From NCBI RefSeq assembly GCF_030682845.1, contig NZ_JAUXNK010000031.1, positions 1 to 64,000 of the forward strand: a DNA stretch of 64,000 nt, in the 5' to 3' direction. Below are positions 49,003 to 59,512 of this stretch, in pieces. Within the stretch, counting starts at the first letter, position 1, and each line of letters opens with the position of its first letter. Both the position numbers and the translations under genes were made by a program. The notes below the pieces were generated by a model that saw only the letters and a list, made by a program, of their open reading frames with translations, was not told the origin of the DNA and did not search any database. This DNA is from Methanolobus sp. Lineage in GTDB: Archaea; Halobacteriota; Methanosarcinia; Methanosarcinales; Methanosarcinaceae.

Positions 49003-50919
49003 ATGGAACGTAAGGAATTCAGAGAGCTAACCCCTGTGGAAGATGCAAGAAAACTGGTAAGCCGCATAAAAGTACTTCCTGGAATCGAATATATAAATGT
49101 CGGCAATGCTGTCGGGCGCATTCTGGCTGAAGATGTGCTCTCAGGTGTTGATGTGCCTGCATTTAACCGCTCTGTGAAGGATGGTTACGCCCTGCGCGCC
49201 AAGGACACTTACAAAGCAACAGAGCCGGAACCTGTCGCCCTCAGACTGACAGCATCCATACCTGCAGGCTGTGCTGACAGGTTCTTTGTTAATGACGGGG
49301 AAACCATAGAAATCTCAACGGGTGCGCCCATCCCGGAAGGTGCTGATGCGGTCATAATGGTGGAGCAGACGAAACAGACAGAAGATACTGTACTAATCTA
49401 TCAGCCGGTGCACATCGCAGAGAACATCATGCGCGCGGGTTCGGATATAATGAAAGGAGAGCGTGTGCTCAGGAAGAATACCCGCATCGGTTCAAGGGAG
49501 ATAGGAGTGCTGGCATCCATCGGCAAAATGGAAGTTCCTGTAAAGAAGCTTATCGTGGGCATTATTTCAACTGGTGACGAGCTTATCGAACCGGGAGAGG
49601 AGCTAAAGCCAGGAAAGATATTTGATGCAAATTCCTATGCCATAGCCGCAAATGTAGAAGAATGCGGCGCAATACCCAGAATGTACGGCATTGTCCCGGA
49701 TGAAGGTAAATTGATGGAAGAAGCACTTGACAGGGCGATAAATGAATGCAACATTGTCCTGACCTCTGGCAGTACTTCAGCCGGAATCGGCGATATCATG
49801 TATAGGATCATAGAGGATAAGGGAGAAACACTTACTCATGGCATTGCCATCAAACCCGGGAAGCCGGTCGTCATCGGGATGATCAATGGGGTTCCCACAA
49901 TCGGGCTGCCCGGGAATCCGACCTCGGCACTCAGCATATTCAACGAGTTCGTGGCACCGATCATATATAATTCGCTTGGTGTCGCGCCGTCGTTTAAGAC
50001 AAAGGTAGCGGCGGTAATGGGAACAGGCATCCGCTCAGGAGGGCGCGAGGAGTTGTTCCCTGTGGGAGTGGTACGTGGCAGGGCATATCCTGCGGATAAG
50101 ACCTCAGGTGCCATTACAACCCTTGCAGATGCTGACGGCATTATCGAGATAAAGGCGCAGACAGAGTACATAGAGGCAGGCAGTCCGGTAGAGGTCACAA
50201 TGTTCGGTAATGCCAGAAGCCCGGACCTTATGTTTGTTGGCGGGCAGTGCCCTGGTGTGGATCTGCTTGAGGACATGACCGGAAAAATGATCAGGACGCT
50301 AAACATGGGATCCAGCGCAGGGTTCACCGCAATTGCAGGGGGCACCACTGATATTGCAGGCGTCAACATGCCTGGTGCAGAAGGAGAGTATAACCTTCCG
50401 GTCATTATGAAAATGGGCCTTACCCGCGTTGTGCTTGTCAAAGGATACAGGCGCGAACTCGGACTTATCTTCCGCCCCGGGAAGGGGGTGGCAGAACTTG
50501 GGGATTTGCCCGGCCTGCGCCTGATCAACAGGAACCGGGGCTCAGGGACAAGGGCTATACTGGACATGGAGATAGGAAGGCTGGCGGCACAGAAGGGCAT
50601 TTCCAGGGCGGAACTTACAAAAACCATTGAAGGCTACAACTCCGGATCAAAGACACATCGTTCTGTATGCGATGCGATAAAGGACGAAAGAGCAGATGTG
50701 GGGTTTGGCCTGAAGGCTGCGGCTGAGGAAGCAGGGCTTGCATTCATTCCTGTGACGGAAGATGAGTTCGATTTTGTGATACGCAAAGATGTAATGGATA
50801 CCCCGGAGATCAAATCGTTCCTTTCAGTATTGAGCTCGCATGAATTCTCAGAGAGACTTCCTGCAGGATTACGTACCTATGAGAGAACCGGTGAGACCAT
50901 ATCGCTGCCTGAAATGTAA
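49003..50919 (+). CDS. moeA: Molybdopterin biosynthesis protein MoeA fused to a C-terminal PBP-like (LysR-type substrate-binding) domain
   Basis: N-terminal MoeA (GAPIPEGADAVIMVEQT, SGSTSAGIGD, GLPGNPTSA); C-terminal RLINRNRGSGTRAILDMEI...RSVCDAIKDERADVGFGLKAAAEEAGLAFIPV. Confidence 0.93.
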   Translation: MERKEFRELTPVEDARKLVSRIKVLPGIEYINVGNAVGRILAEDVLSGVDVPAFNRSVKDGYALRAKDTYKATEPEPVALRLTASIPAGCADRFFVNDGETIEISTGAPIPEGADAVIMVEQTKQTEDTVLIYQPVHIAENIMRAGSDIMKGERVLRKNTRIGSREIGVLASIGKMEVPVKKLIVGIISTGDELIEPGEELKPGKIFDANSYAIAANVEECGAIPRMYGIVPDEGKLMEEALDRAINECNIVLTSGSTSAGIGDIMYRIIEDKGETLTHGIAIKPGKPVVIGMINGVPTIGLPGNPTSALSIFNEFVAPIIYNSLGVAPSFKTKVAAVMGTGIRSGGREELFPVGVVRGRAYPADKTSGAITTLADADGIIEIKAQTEYIEAGSPVEVTMFGNARSPDLMFVGGQCPGVDLLEDMTGKMIRTLNMGSSAGFTAIAGGTTDIAGVNMPGAEGEYNLPVIMKMGLTRVVLVKGYRRELGLIFRPGKGVAELGDLPGLRLINRNRGSGTRAILDMEIGRLAAQKGISRAELTKTIEGYNSGSKTHRSVCDAIKDERADVGFGLKAAAEEAGLAFIPVTEDEFDFVIRKDVMDTPEIKSFLSVLSSHEFSERLPAGLRTYERTGETISLPEM

Positions 50920-50981
50920 CGATTGTATGGGAGAATTGGGATTTATCGGGAAATCTTTTTTAGTTTAGCACGGTATTGTAG

Positions 50982-52079
50982 GTGCAAATGAGCATAAACG
51001 AAGAAATAACATCAGTAGAAGAAGAAATCAGGAAAACGCCATACAATAAGGCTACTTCCTTCCATATCGGTAGGCTTAAGGCCAAACTTGCCCGTCTGCG
51101 CGACGAGGTAATCAAAAGGGCATCCAGCAAATCAGGAGGAGAAGGATACTCCGTCAGAAAGTCAGGCGACGCCACCGTTACCCTTGTAGGTTTCCCTTCA
51201 GTTGGTAAATCCACGCTGCTGAACAAGCTCACCGGCGCCAATTCAATGGTGGGCGCCTATGACTTCACTACACTTGACGTCATCCCCGGTGTGCTTGAAT
51301 ACAAGAACGCGACGATCCAGATACTGGACGTGCCGGGGCTTGTAAAAGGTGCCGCAAGCGGGCGCGGGCGCGGCAAGGAAGTTATTGCGGTGGTAAGGAA
51401 CTGCGACCTTGTGGTGTTCCTGATGGATGTGTATCATCCTCAGCACTACCAGGTGCTCACCCAGGAGCTTTACGATGCCGGCATACGCCTCAACCAGAAG
51501 CATCCGGACGTAGTTATCAAAAGACAGGACCGTGGAGGTGTGACCATCAGCAGCACCGTTGACCTGGAAATGCCTGATGAGCTCATCAAAACCATCCTTG
51601 GAGAATATAAGATCCATAACGCCCATGTGCTGGTGAGAGAAAGTATCAACGTAGACCAGCTCATTGACGTGATCATGGAAAACAGGGTGTATGTACCAGC
51701 TGTCGCCGTGATAAATAAAGTGGATATGGCAGATGAATACGTACTGAACAAATGCAAGAAGGAATTCCCTGATGCAACCTACATATCTGCAGATAAGGAA
51801 AAGAACCTGCAGGAAGTAAGGGATGTCATCTACGATGCCCTGGACTTCATACGAATATACCTGAAACCCCAGGGAGAGCCCGCAGACCTCGAGGAGCCTC
51901 TAATAGTCCGCAGCGGTACGACCATCGGGGATATCTGTGACCGATTGCACCGTGATTTCAGGAGAAAGTTCAGGTATGCCCTTATATGGGGCACTTCCGC
52001 AAAACATCCAGGCCAGAGAGCAGGCCTTGACCACGTCCTGCACGACAAGGATCTTCTTACCCTGATAATAGCAAAGTGA
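50982..52079 (+). CDS. DRG/Obg-family GTP-binding protein with TGS domain
   Basis: GFPSVGKSTLLNKLT, DVPGLVKGAASGRGRGKEV, C-terminal TGS. Confidence 0.96.
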   Translation: MQMSINEEITSVEEEIRKTPYNKATSFHIGRLKAKLARLRDEVIKRASSKSGGEGYSVRKSGDATVTLVGFPSVGKSTLLNKLTGANSMVGAYDFTTLDVIPGVLEYKNATIQILDVPGLVKGAASGRGRGKEVIAVVRNCDLVVFLMDVYHPQHYQVLTQELYDAGIRLNQKHPDVVIKRQDRGGVTISSTVDLEMPDELIKTILGEYKIHNAHVLVRESINVDQLIDVIMENRVYVPAVAVINKVDMADEYVLNKCKKEFPDATYISADKEKNLQEVRDVIYDALDFIRIYLKPQGEPADLEEPLIVRSGTTIGDICDRLHRDFRRKFRYALIWGTSAKHPGQRAGLDHVLHDKDLLTLIIAK

Positions 52080-52135
52080 GCATAGTTTTGCATAACAAAT
52101 AAGTACCATTATGCATTTATTGTGCTGATCAACGT

Positions 52136-52208
52136 AGTCCTGTAGGGTAGTGGTCAATCCTTTCGGCCTTTGGAGCCGAAGACCGTGGTTCGAATCCGCG
52201 CAGGACTA
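52136..52208 (+). tRNA. tRNA-Gln(TTG)
   Basis: AGTCCTG...CAGGACT acceptor, anticodon arm CGGC-CTTTGGA-GCCG, GTGGTTCGAATCCGC T-arm. Confidence 0.93.
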
Positions 52209-52933
52209 CTAATATATTTTACATATTTCTAGTTTTTGAATGTAATTTTGCTTCATGTGTCATCGGTTAAGAAGAGAATTGAACTTATCGTTTTAATTTA
52301 GTTAACAGTTGGTAAAAATTCGAACCTTTAATAGACAGGAACATGGTATTGATTTCATGAAAAGTGACCATAATTTACGTCAGATATATGGTATAAAATC
52401 GATAGCATACAGGCAAAAAAATCTCTTTAACCGATGACCAATGGAATCCTCCTCAAAAGCGACAGATATCCTTTTCAAGAGCCCAGGCCTTGAAGGCAAT
52501 TCATTGTCTGCAATCTTCAGATAACATTCCATGAATAAAGGTTTGGACATAACAATCCCTTTTATCGCGAGCTTATTTAACCAGATCTGATGGCAACTAT
52601 TCAGTCCTGCTGGCTCCCACAAATACCCTTAATTAACAGATGTTTTCAATCACAGAGGATCATCGATAAGTGATTTTTGTAATCAGATACGGGTCCGGAT
52701 GTTGTCCTTGCAGGCAAGGGCATATTTACCCTGTGGAACTGTACATCCAACTAAGGCTATTTGACCTCACCCTCTTATCATGCATATACTCCGACCCAAT
52801 GCATCCTCTTTTACTTAAAGGCTATTGATGACAATCTCGGGTTTTACACAAGCTACATCCCTGATAGCAAAAAAGATAAAACTATCCAGAACATAAAATA
52901 AGGTACTAATTATTAAAACCTGGGTATGAAAAT

Positions 52934-53908
52934 ATGAAAATCCAAATATTTGCTATTCTTATCCTCCTGTCATTCTCACTCGGCTGCGTTTCAACAGAGA
53001 ATGTTCTTGCTGAAGCGCCTTCAGAGAATATTGTTAAACCGAATGCTTCAGAATACATTCAGGTCGATGAGGACACAGAGGATATCCCGATAGATGAGAC
53101 CAAGGAGGAACATCCAAACACATCTCCATCTTCCAATGAAACTATAAGGGTAGGAGCTTTTAACGTCCAGGTATTCGGAACGACAAAAGCTTCAAAGCCT
53201 GAAGTAATGGCAGTCCTGGCAAACATAATCAGGACCTACGATATAATAGCCATCCAGGAGATCCGTGACAGCTCACAGACCGCCCTTCCAAAGCTTCTGG
53301 ACCAGGTCAACTCCGACGGCTCGCAATATCAATACGTTGTAAGTGAAAGGCTTGGCAGGACCACAAGCAAAGAGCAATATGCCTACGTGTACAACAGTAA
53401 TACCGTGCAACTCACAGGAGATCCGCATACCTACCCCGAACCCGAGGGCACAGATCCTTTCCACAGGCAGCCATATATCGCAACTTTCAAGGCAGTTGAT
53501 GGGAACTATGACGCTGTCCTCATCGTGATCCACACGGACCCGGATGAGGCCACCGAGGAAATAAATGCTCTGGCTGATGTACTGAACTACACTCAAATAC
53601 TCTACCCTGACGAAGGTGACTTCATTCTCATGGGAGATCTCAACGCCGATGGTTCCTACTTTAAAAAAGGCTCTACGTCAACTCTCGATGGATACTACTG
53701 GCTCATCGATAACAGCCAGGACACCACCACCAAATCCACAAATTATACATATGACAGGATCATCCTCACGGATACCTCTGACCTGTATGGCCAGTATGGT
53801 GTGCACAGGTTTGACCTGGAATACAATTTGACGGAAGAGCAGACAGTGGCAGTGTCAGATCACTATCCCGTGTTTGCTGAGTTTTTAGTGAATGAGGATA
53901 AGGATTAA
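52934..53908 (+). CDS. Secreted lipoprotein endonuclease/exonuclease/phosphatase (DNase I-like)
   Basis: Lipobox SLGC; RVGAFNVQVFGTTKAS...IIAIQEIRDSS, GDLNADGSYF, SDHYPVFAEF. Confidence 0.85.
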   Translation: MKIQIFAILILLSFSLGCVSTENVLAEAPSENIVKPNASEYIQVDEDTEDIPIDETKEEHPNTSPSSNETIRVGAFNVQVFGTTKASKPEVMAVLANIIRTYDIIAIQEIRDSSQTALPKLLDQVNSDGSQYQYVVSERLGRTTSKEQYAYVYNSNTVQLTGDPHTYPEPEGTDPFHRQPYIATFKAVDGNYDAVLIVIHTDPDEATEEINALADVLNYTQILYPDEGDFILMGDLNADGSYFKKGSTSTLDGYYWLIDNSQDTTTKSTNYTYDRIILTDTSDLYGQYGVHRFDLEYNLTEEQTVAVSDHYPVFAEFLVNEDKD

Positions 53909-54086
53909 GTGGAGTTCTCTGGACTCCGCTGCTTTTCAAGCTCATAGGATACAAGGTACTTTGACTTTACAAAGTAGCTACTAATCCAATACCTCAGAAT
54001 ACGATTCCTGCAATCACAATAGCAAACATCATTGTGGCATATATAGAAGTGCGGCTTTAGTTGAGGATGGGCAACTTCCCATATAA

Positions 54087-54590
54087 TTACAACTCTCCCT
54101 TTAATTCCTCACTATCCCTGCATTTGCAAAAGTCGCACAAGGCCAGCTCAACACCTGACTGTTTGTTCCTGACAGGACAATAATACTCACCTCCCTGAGA
54201 TGTGATCATCAGCCCGCCGGGGAAGATCATCCCTGGAGGATGTATCGTCCGTTTTGCGACAAGCGCAAGATAGGGAATGACCACAGCCACAAAACGGAGG
54301 AATGCTCTTTGCCGGGGGTTACTTTTATTGTTCTGCTGGCTTATCCTTGTAAGCAGGTCCCTATGCTCTTCGTCGTCTACAGGCTCGGCCTTATCTGATG
54401 TTTTGCAGGTCCTGAGCTCCTGGAAAGCCTCGTACAGGTAAGTGAAATAATCAGAGGAATAGGCTTTCCTGTACTTCTCGGGCAGGTCCTGCACGCTGTC
54501 AACGACTGCGGCTCGGGCAAGGCAGATATCCTCGTTCGATATTTTCCGGGCTTCTTTTTGCAGGGCATTCAGTAGGTCTGTGGAATCCAT
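54087..54590 (-). CDS. DUF2115/UPF0305-like Cys-containing protein
   Basis: C-terminal HPPGMIFPGGLMITSQGGEYYCPVRNKQ...LCDFCKCRD. Confidence 0.65.
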   Translation of the reverse strand: MDSTDLLNALQKEARKISNEDICLARAAVVDSVQDLPEKYRKAYSSDYFTYLYEAFQELRTCKTSDKAEPVDDEEHRDLLTRISQQNNKSNPRQRAFLRFVAVVIPYLALVAKRTIHPPGMIFPGGLMITSQGGEYYCPVRNKQSGVELALCDFCKCRDSEELKGEL

Positions 54591-54687
54591 TTCAACGAAT
54601 GTATTTCCTTAATTATAGATATACCTTAAAGACATGAGTGAAAATCCATCTTTTACCACCCGTATTTAGTCATCCTTTTGGAACCTA

Positions 54688-55287
54688 TCACTTATATGCG
54701 ACAGCTGCGGCTCTGCAGTGAGACGCCACAAAGGCAGATACAGGACCATACATGTCCTGTGTGCAAAAGATGATGCTCTTCACACCATATCCACCCCGGA
54801 GCTCGATGGTATGATATTTTGGATGGAACATGACCTTGCGGACATTATTCCACCTGAGAACCTGATCCTGCCTGCCCGCCGCCATCATGCCTGCACCTGC
54901 GGCAGTGGGATTGCGGCTCAGCAGTCCCATGACGATAAGCAAGACATTAGCCACGCGGTTCCGGGACTTCTGTGCTTTCCTGGTTAATATCCTGACACCT
55001 TTCTCATCTACGGAGTATGATAGCATGTACCTGTTCCCATAGTAGATGGAAATGAAGAAACCTGTCAGCAGGAAAAGCAGAAAGACCATGAAAAGGAAAT
55101 ATCCGAATCCGGAAGTATTGGTGTCATCAGTAAGAAGGGAACCATCCATCAATGAAGGGAACAAAATTAGGAACACGATCATACCCGTGAACAAAAAAGC
55201 AACAGCCAAGGCCCTCACAACTTCAAGCATGATGAAACGGTTTGTGAGAATACTGACATCGATATCCCATTCAATGCTGTTTTTCAT
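54688..55287 (-). CDS. Two-TM membrane protein with PH-like cytosolic domain, unknown
   Basis: 199 aa; two N-terminal TM segments then RWNNVRKVMFHPKYHTIELRGGYGVKSIIF. Confidence 0.6.
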   Translation of the reverse strand: MKNSIEWDIDVSILTNRFIMLEVVRALAVAFLFTGMIVFLILFPSLMDGSLLTDDTNTSGFGYFLFMVFLLFLLTGFFISIYYGNRYMLSYSVDEKGVRILTRKAQKSRNRVANVLLIVMGLLSRNPTAAGAGMMAAGRQDQVLRWNNVRKVMFHPKYHTIELRGGYGVKSIIFCTQDMYGPVSAFVASHCRAAAVAYK

Positions 55288-55442
55288 GATCAGGCTATGT
55301 TAAGAAAACATTAAATCGTTTCCTGTTAAATTATGATTGGTAATGAGATATCAATATAGATATCAATAAGTGATGTCAATGAATAATATCAATGAACGAG
55401 AAGTATTGATGAGGCTATAGGTAATAGTTACAGGTGGTAATA

Positions 55443-55799
55443 ATGCAGGAAGATATACAGGTAAATGACGTGAAGGGGTTCCAGCCAAGGTCGGTCCGTT
55501 ATGCAAAACAGATGGATGAGGCTTTTGGGGAAGGTCTTGCCGGATTCTATAATGCGGTCTGGGCAGACAGGGAAGGAGGGCTTTCAAAGAAGGACAAACA
55601 TCTCCTGGTATTTGCAATCGCCTGCTCTAACCTTAAGACAGAGAGTGCCGTCAAGATACTCCAGAGGCTCAAGAAGTTCGGGGCGACTGCCGAGGAGATC
55701 AAGGACGCGATGATGATAGCGGCATGGACCGGAGGCATCCAGAACTTCACGGACGTATCACCGGACATGCTCAGGGAAATGGAAAGGCTGGGATTCTGA
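55443..55799 (+). CDS. Carboxymuconolactone decarboxylase/AhpD-like family protein
   Basis: LSKKDKHLLVFAIACSNLKTESAVKILQRLKKFGATAEEIKDAMMIAAWTGGI. Confidence 0.75.
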   Translation: MQEDIQVNDVKGFQPRSVRYAKQMDEAFGEGLAGFYNAVWADREGGLSKKDKHLLVFAIACSNLKTESAVKILQRLKKFGATAEEIKDAMMIAAWTGGIQNFTDVSPDMLREMERLGF

Positions 55800-55822
55800 G
55801 CCAGCCGCTTTTTCAGGCAGGG

Positions 55823-56104
55823 TCATATTATCAGGCCGAGAATATACCTTCCGAAGAGATATATCTGCAATAACAGTATCAGAGGCATCCCAATCTTAAA
55901 TGTCATGTGACGTGTCTTATGGCGGAAGTACTGCATTCCGGCAATCGATCCGATGCTTCCTCCAATGATAGCCCATAGGAAGAGAGTCTTCTCCGGTATC
56001 CTGCTGCCACGTTTTTTGGCTTTTTTCTTGTCTTTGCCCATCAGGTGAAAGGCAGCAATGTTCACAGCCATAAGGTAAAGGAGAACTAACACTGAGATAT
56101 CCAT
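55823..56104 (-). CDS. DUF1294 small membrane protein
   Basis: RIPEKTLFLWAIIGGSIGSIAGMQYFRHKTRHMTFKIGMPLIL. Confidence 0.8.
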   Translation of the reverse strand: MDISVLVLLYLMAVNIAAFHLMGKDKKKAKKRGSRIPEKTLFLWAIIGGSIGSIAGMQYFRHKTRHMTFKIGMPLILLLQIYLFGRYILGLII

Positions 56105-56308
56105 GACCTTAGATTTATAACATTGTTTTTAAATTTTTCCGGTTAAGGTTTTACATGCCATTTAAGCAACTGTGATTAACAGTCACAGCCATCAATATAG
56201 AAACCCGCTCAGCAGGCAATACTTTTATTAATCAGAGACATCACCATTAAATTGAGATACTATAGTATCATTAGTAAGATAGCAATATTCAAATGGTAGG
56301 TGGCACTC

Positions 56309-56722
56309 ATGAAAAGTAAATGGTTATTGTTTATTATATTGATCGCACTTGTGATGGGATCCGGGTGCGCGGATGATCAGACAGAAGCAGATGACATGAC
56401 GGAAGGACAGGCACAGACACCGGCAGACGAACAGGAGGTCAGCGAAGCACCTGTGTCAGCTGTTGAATCCGCGAAATATATGGCAAGTATGGAGTTTTAT
56501 GGCTTCGTACCCCCAGAGGTGGAGATAAACAGGGGAGACGCGATCACCTGGAGAAATAACAACAAGCAAAAAGTATATACATTTATCAGTGACGACGGGC
56601 TCTTCGATGATCAGGAGATAAAGTACGGAAACACATTCCACCACATCTTTGAGAGCAGCGGGACATACACATTCAGCATCGCAGACACTCCTGATATGAC
56701 CATGACCGTAAATGTAAGATGA
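56309..56722 (+). CDS. Cupredoxin-fold lipoprotein with degenerate copper ligands
   Basis: Lipobox GSGC; FYGFVPPEVEINRGDAITWRNNNKQKVYTF...FHHIFESSGTYTFSIADTPDMTMTVNVR. Confidence 0.75.
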   Translation: MKSKWLLFIILIALVMGSGCADDQTEADDMTEGQAQTPADEQEVSEAPVSAVESAKYMASMEFYGFVPPEVEINRGDAITWRNNNKQKVYTFISDDGLFDDQEIKYGNTFHHIFESSGTYTFSIADTPDMTMTVNVR

Positions 56723-56806
56723 AAGTTGATAGTATCTGTTTTAAACATACTTAGAGGCCATTCTTAGATGGCCTCGATAATTACATGATCTAATTTCAAT
56801 CTTCTT

Positions 56807-57205
56807 TCAATTCTCTTTTTTGAAATCAAGGGATATGGAGTTCATGCAGAACCTTTCGCCTGTGGGCGCAGGACCATCATCGAACACATGACCCAGATGG
56901 CTTCCACACCTGCTGCAAAGCACTTCTATCCTCTTCATAAAATAGCTGTTGTCCTCATGCCGTACAATGCGGTCCTCAGAAATAGGTCTTGTGAAACTTG
57001 GCCATCCCGTGCCGGAGTCATACTTTGATTCCGAACTGAAAAGTTCCTGTTTGCATGCAGCACACAGATAAGTGCCCTTTTCCTTGGAATTGTAATACTT
57101 GCCTGTAAATGCTGGTTCAGTGCCTTTTTGCCTCAAAACCAGATACTTGTCCTTGGAAAGTATCTGTTTCCACTCATCTTCTGATCTCTTGATTGTTTCT
57201 GGCAT
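56807..57205 (-). CDS. msrB: Peptide-methionine (R)-S-oxide reductase MsrB
   Basis: YLCAACKQELFSSESKYDSGTGWPSFTRPI, CSRCGSHLGHVFDDGP, RFCMNSISLDF. Confidence 0.97.
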   Translation of the reverse strand: MPETIKRSEDEWKQILSKDKYLVLRQKGTEPAFTGKYYNSKEKGTYLCAACKQELFSSESKYDSGTGWPSFTRPISEDRIVRHEDNSYFMKRIEVLCSRCGSHLGHVFDDGPAPTGERFCMNSISLDFKKEN

Positions 57206-57439
57206 ATCCTAACCCCTTCATTAGTTCGAACTACCGGGAGCGGCATTGGAAACATTTCAACCGGACTCCCCTTTCAGGCTGGAAAGAAAATTCTCAGCCA
57301 TTGAAAGTGGCGGATATAGAGATAAATAAATAACGATAACATTAGTTTAATAATTAGATAAGTATAAATATTAGTACAAAGCAATAAATATTGAGAAAAC
57401 AAAATCTCATTGATAGTTTTAAGCTCCAGTCAGGATAGA

Positions 57440-57785
57440 ATGCCAGGGGGGTATTAATACCGAATGGATTGCATACTATGAAGAGAACAGGAAGCAAGCA
57501 TTGTCCCTGATTGGGAACATGCCGCTTTCCACACGATACAGGAGAGAACTTGACCTGTGGATCAACCATTATCTGGACCCTTTTGTCCTTAACAGGGCAG
57601 TAGCATCAAGAAAGCGGGATTCTGCAGATCCGTTTGCCCTGATCCGCACGGAAGCCGAAAAAGACCTTGAATTCACCGTGCTCAACGCCACAGGAAGGGA
57701 CAGGAGCGGAGGAGACATACTCCTTATGGAAAGTAATCTTTTATTGCAGTTCAATATGCTGCTATCACACATCAAAACATCCTGA
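57440..57785 (+). pseudogene. Small ORF of unknown function with apparent frameshift in a G6 tract near its start
   Basis: ATG 57440 is out of frame with EWIAYYEENRKQALSLIGNMPLSTRYRRELDLWINHYLDP...; one fewer G at 57446-57451 would give MPGGINTEWIAYYEENRKQ.... Confidence 0.5.
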
Positions 57786-57951
57786 TAGCTCCGGGGGAAG
57801 TTGTTCTCTTACACTTCCCTTTGAAGATTTATTCAGGTTTGATAGGACCACAAACGTGAATCTATAGTCTGACACGGATATTGGAGCTGTTTTTTAATCC
57901 AACGCCTCCAAAAACAACGCATTTATGAACCTTCAGGACTATTTTATTTAC

Positions 57952-59499
57952 ATGTCTCAAGTCAGAAAACCCCTTTTGCTCATGATACTTGACGGGTGGG
58001 GTTATACACAAGAAACAATAGGAAACGCAGTGCTTGCCGCCAGGACACCGGTGCTTGACGGCCTTATAGACAAATATCCTTCATGTCTTCTGGAGGCTGC
58101 GGGAGAGTCTGTCGGCCTGCCCATGGGACAGATGGGGAATTCAGAGGTCGGGCATCTGAATATCGGTGCAGGGAGGACCATATACCAGGATTTTACCAGG
58201 ATCAATAAGTCCATAGAAGATGGTGACTTTTCCAGGAACCCCATATTTCTTCAGGCCATCGCTAATGTAAAAAAGAACAGTTCTTCACTTCATATAATGG
58301 GGTTGTTCTCCTACGGTGGTGTCCACAGCCACATGTATCATATGAGAGCCCTGATCGAGCTGGCAAAAAAAGAAGGGCTTGAAAATGTATACATACACGC
58401 CTTCCTTGACGGCAGAGACGTGCCACCCAGGGCTGCCCTGGAAGATATGAAAGGCCATAAGGAGTTCTGCCGCTCCATCGGATTTGGCAAAGTAGCCACA
58501 GTAATGGGCAGATACTATGCAATGGATCGCGATAAAAGGTGGCAGCGAACACAACTTGCTTACGATGCACTCACTTTCGGAGAGGGCCTTCTCGCAAGAG
58601 ATCCCGTGTCTGCCATAGAAATGGCTTATGATAGGGGGGAGAACGACGAATTCGTCAAACCCACAGTAATAATCGATGAGCAGGGCATACCTGTAGCAAC
58701 TGTGAAGGAGGGGGACTCGCTGGTGTTCTTCAACTTCAGGCCGGACAGGGCCCGCCAGCTGACATATGCACTCGTGAATGAGAACTTTGAAGGATTTGAA
58801 AGGAAGGCGCATCCTCATGTATTCTTTGTATGTATGACCGAGTATGACGAGACACTTGACGTTCCCATTGCCTTCCCGCCTGAGAATATAGAGAACACCC
58901 TTGGAGAAGTCCTGAGCAGGGCAAACTTAAAACAGCTACGCATTGCCGAAACCGAGAAATATGCCCATGTAACCTTTTTCTTCAACGGTGGTGTGGAAAA
59001 ACTGAATGATGGCGAAGAGAGATGCCTCATACCGTCTCCCAGGATAGCAACCTACGACCTCAAGCCAGAGATGAGCGCCTATGAGGTCACCGAAGAACTC
59101 GTGAAGAGAATAAGATCCGGGAAATATGACGTCATCATCCTCAACTTTGCCAATATGGACATGGTCGGCCACTCGGGTACATTTGATGTGACTGTGAAAG
59201 CTGTAGAGGCTATTGATGACTGCGTCGGCAGAGTGATCGGTGCGCTGGTGAGTGAAGGAGGAGCTGCGTTCATCACAGCGGATCATGGCAATGCAGAGAA
59301 AATGACAGATTACATTACAGGAAAACCGCATACTGCACATACATCCAACCCTGTGAGGTGCATACTTGTCAACGGAGGCGAAGGCATCACACTCAAACCC
59401 GGAAAACTCGCAGACATTGCACCTTCCATGCTGGAACTACTTGGCATCAGCAAGCCGGATGAAATGACAGGAATTTCCCTGCTTGTAAGGAATAGATAA
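57952..59499 (+). CDS. gpmI: 2,3-bisphosphoglycerate-independent phosphoglycerate mutase
   Basis: [35 protein letters not shown]. Confidence 0.97.
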   Translation: MSQVRKPLLLMILDGWGYTQETIGNAVLAARTPVLDGLIDKYPSCLLEAAGESVGLPMGQMGNSEVGHLNIGAGRTIYQDFTRINKSIEDGDFSRNPIFLQAIANVKKNSSSLHIMGLFSYGGVHSHMYHMRALIELAKKEGLENVYIHAFLDGRDVPPRAALEDMKGHKEFCRSIGFGKVATVMGRYYAMDRDKRWQRTQLAYDALTFGEGLLARDPVSAIEMAYDRGENDEFVKPTVIIDEQGIPVATVKEGDSLVFFNFRPDRARQLTYALVNENFEGFERKAHPHVFFVCMTEYDETLDVPIAFPPENIENTLGEVLSRANLKQLRIAETEKYAHVTFFFNGGVEKLNDGEERCLIPSPRIATYDLKPEMSAYEVTEELVKRIRSGKYDVIILNFANMDMVGHSGTFDVTVKAVEAIDDCVGRVIGALVSEGGAAFITADHGNAEKMTDYITGKPHTAHTSNPVRCILVNGGEGITLKPGKLADIAPSMLELLGISKPDEMTGISLLVRNR

Positions 59500-59512
59500 A
59501 TTCAATAAAAAA

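Noticed and set aside
49836-50627. 263-aa minus-strand ORF opposite moeA
   Set aside because: Antisense to a clear MoeA; Pro/Ser-rich mirror ORF.
52136-52208. tRNA-Gln as an attachment site of an integrated element
   Set aside because: No integrase and no repeated tRNA 3' end recognised in the following sequence.
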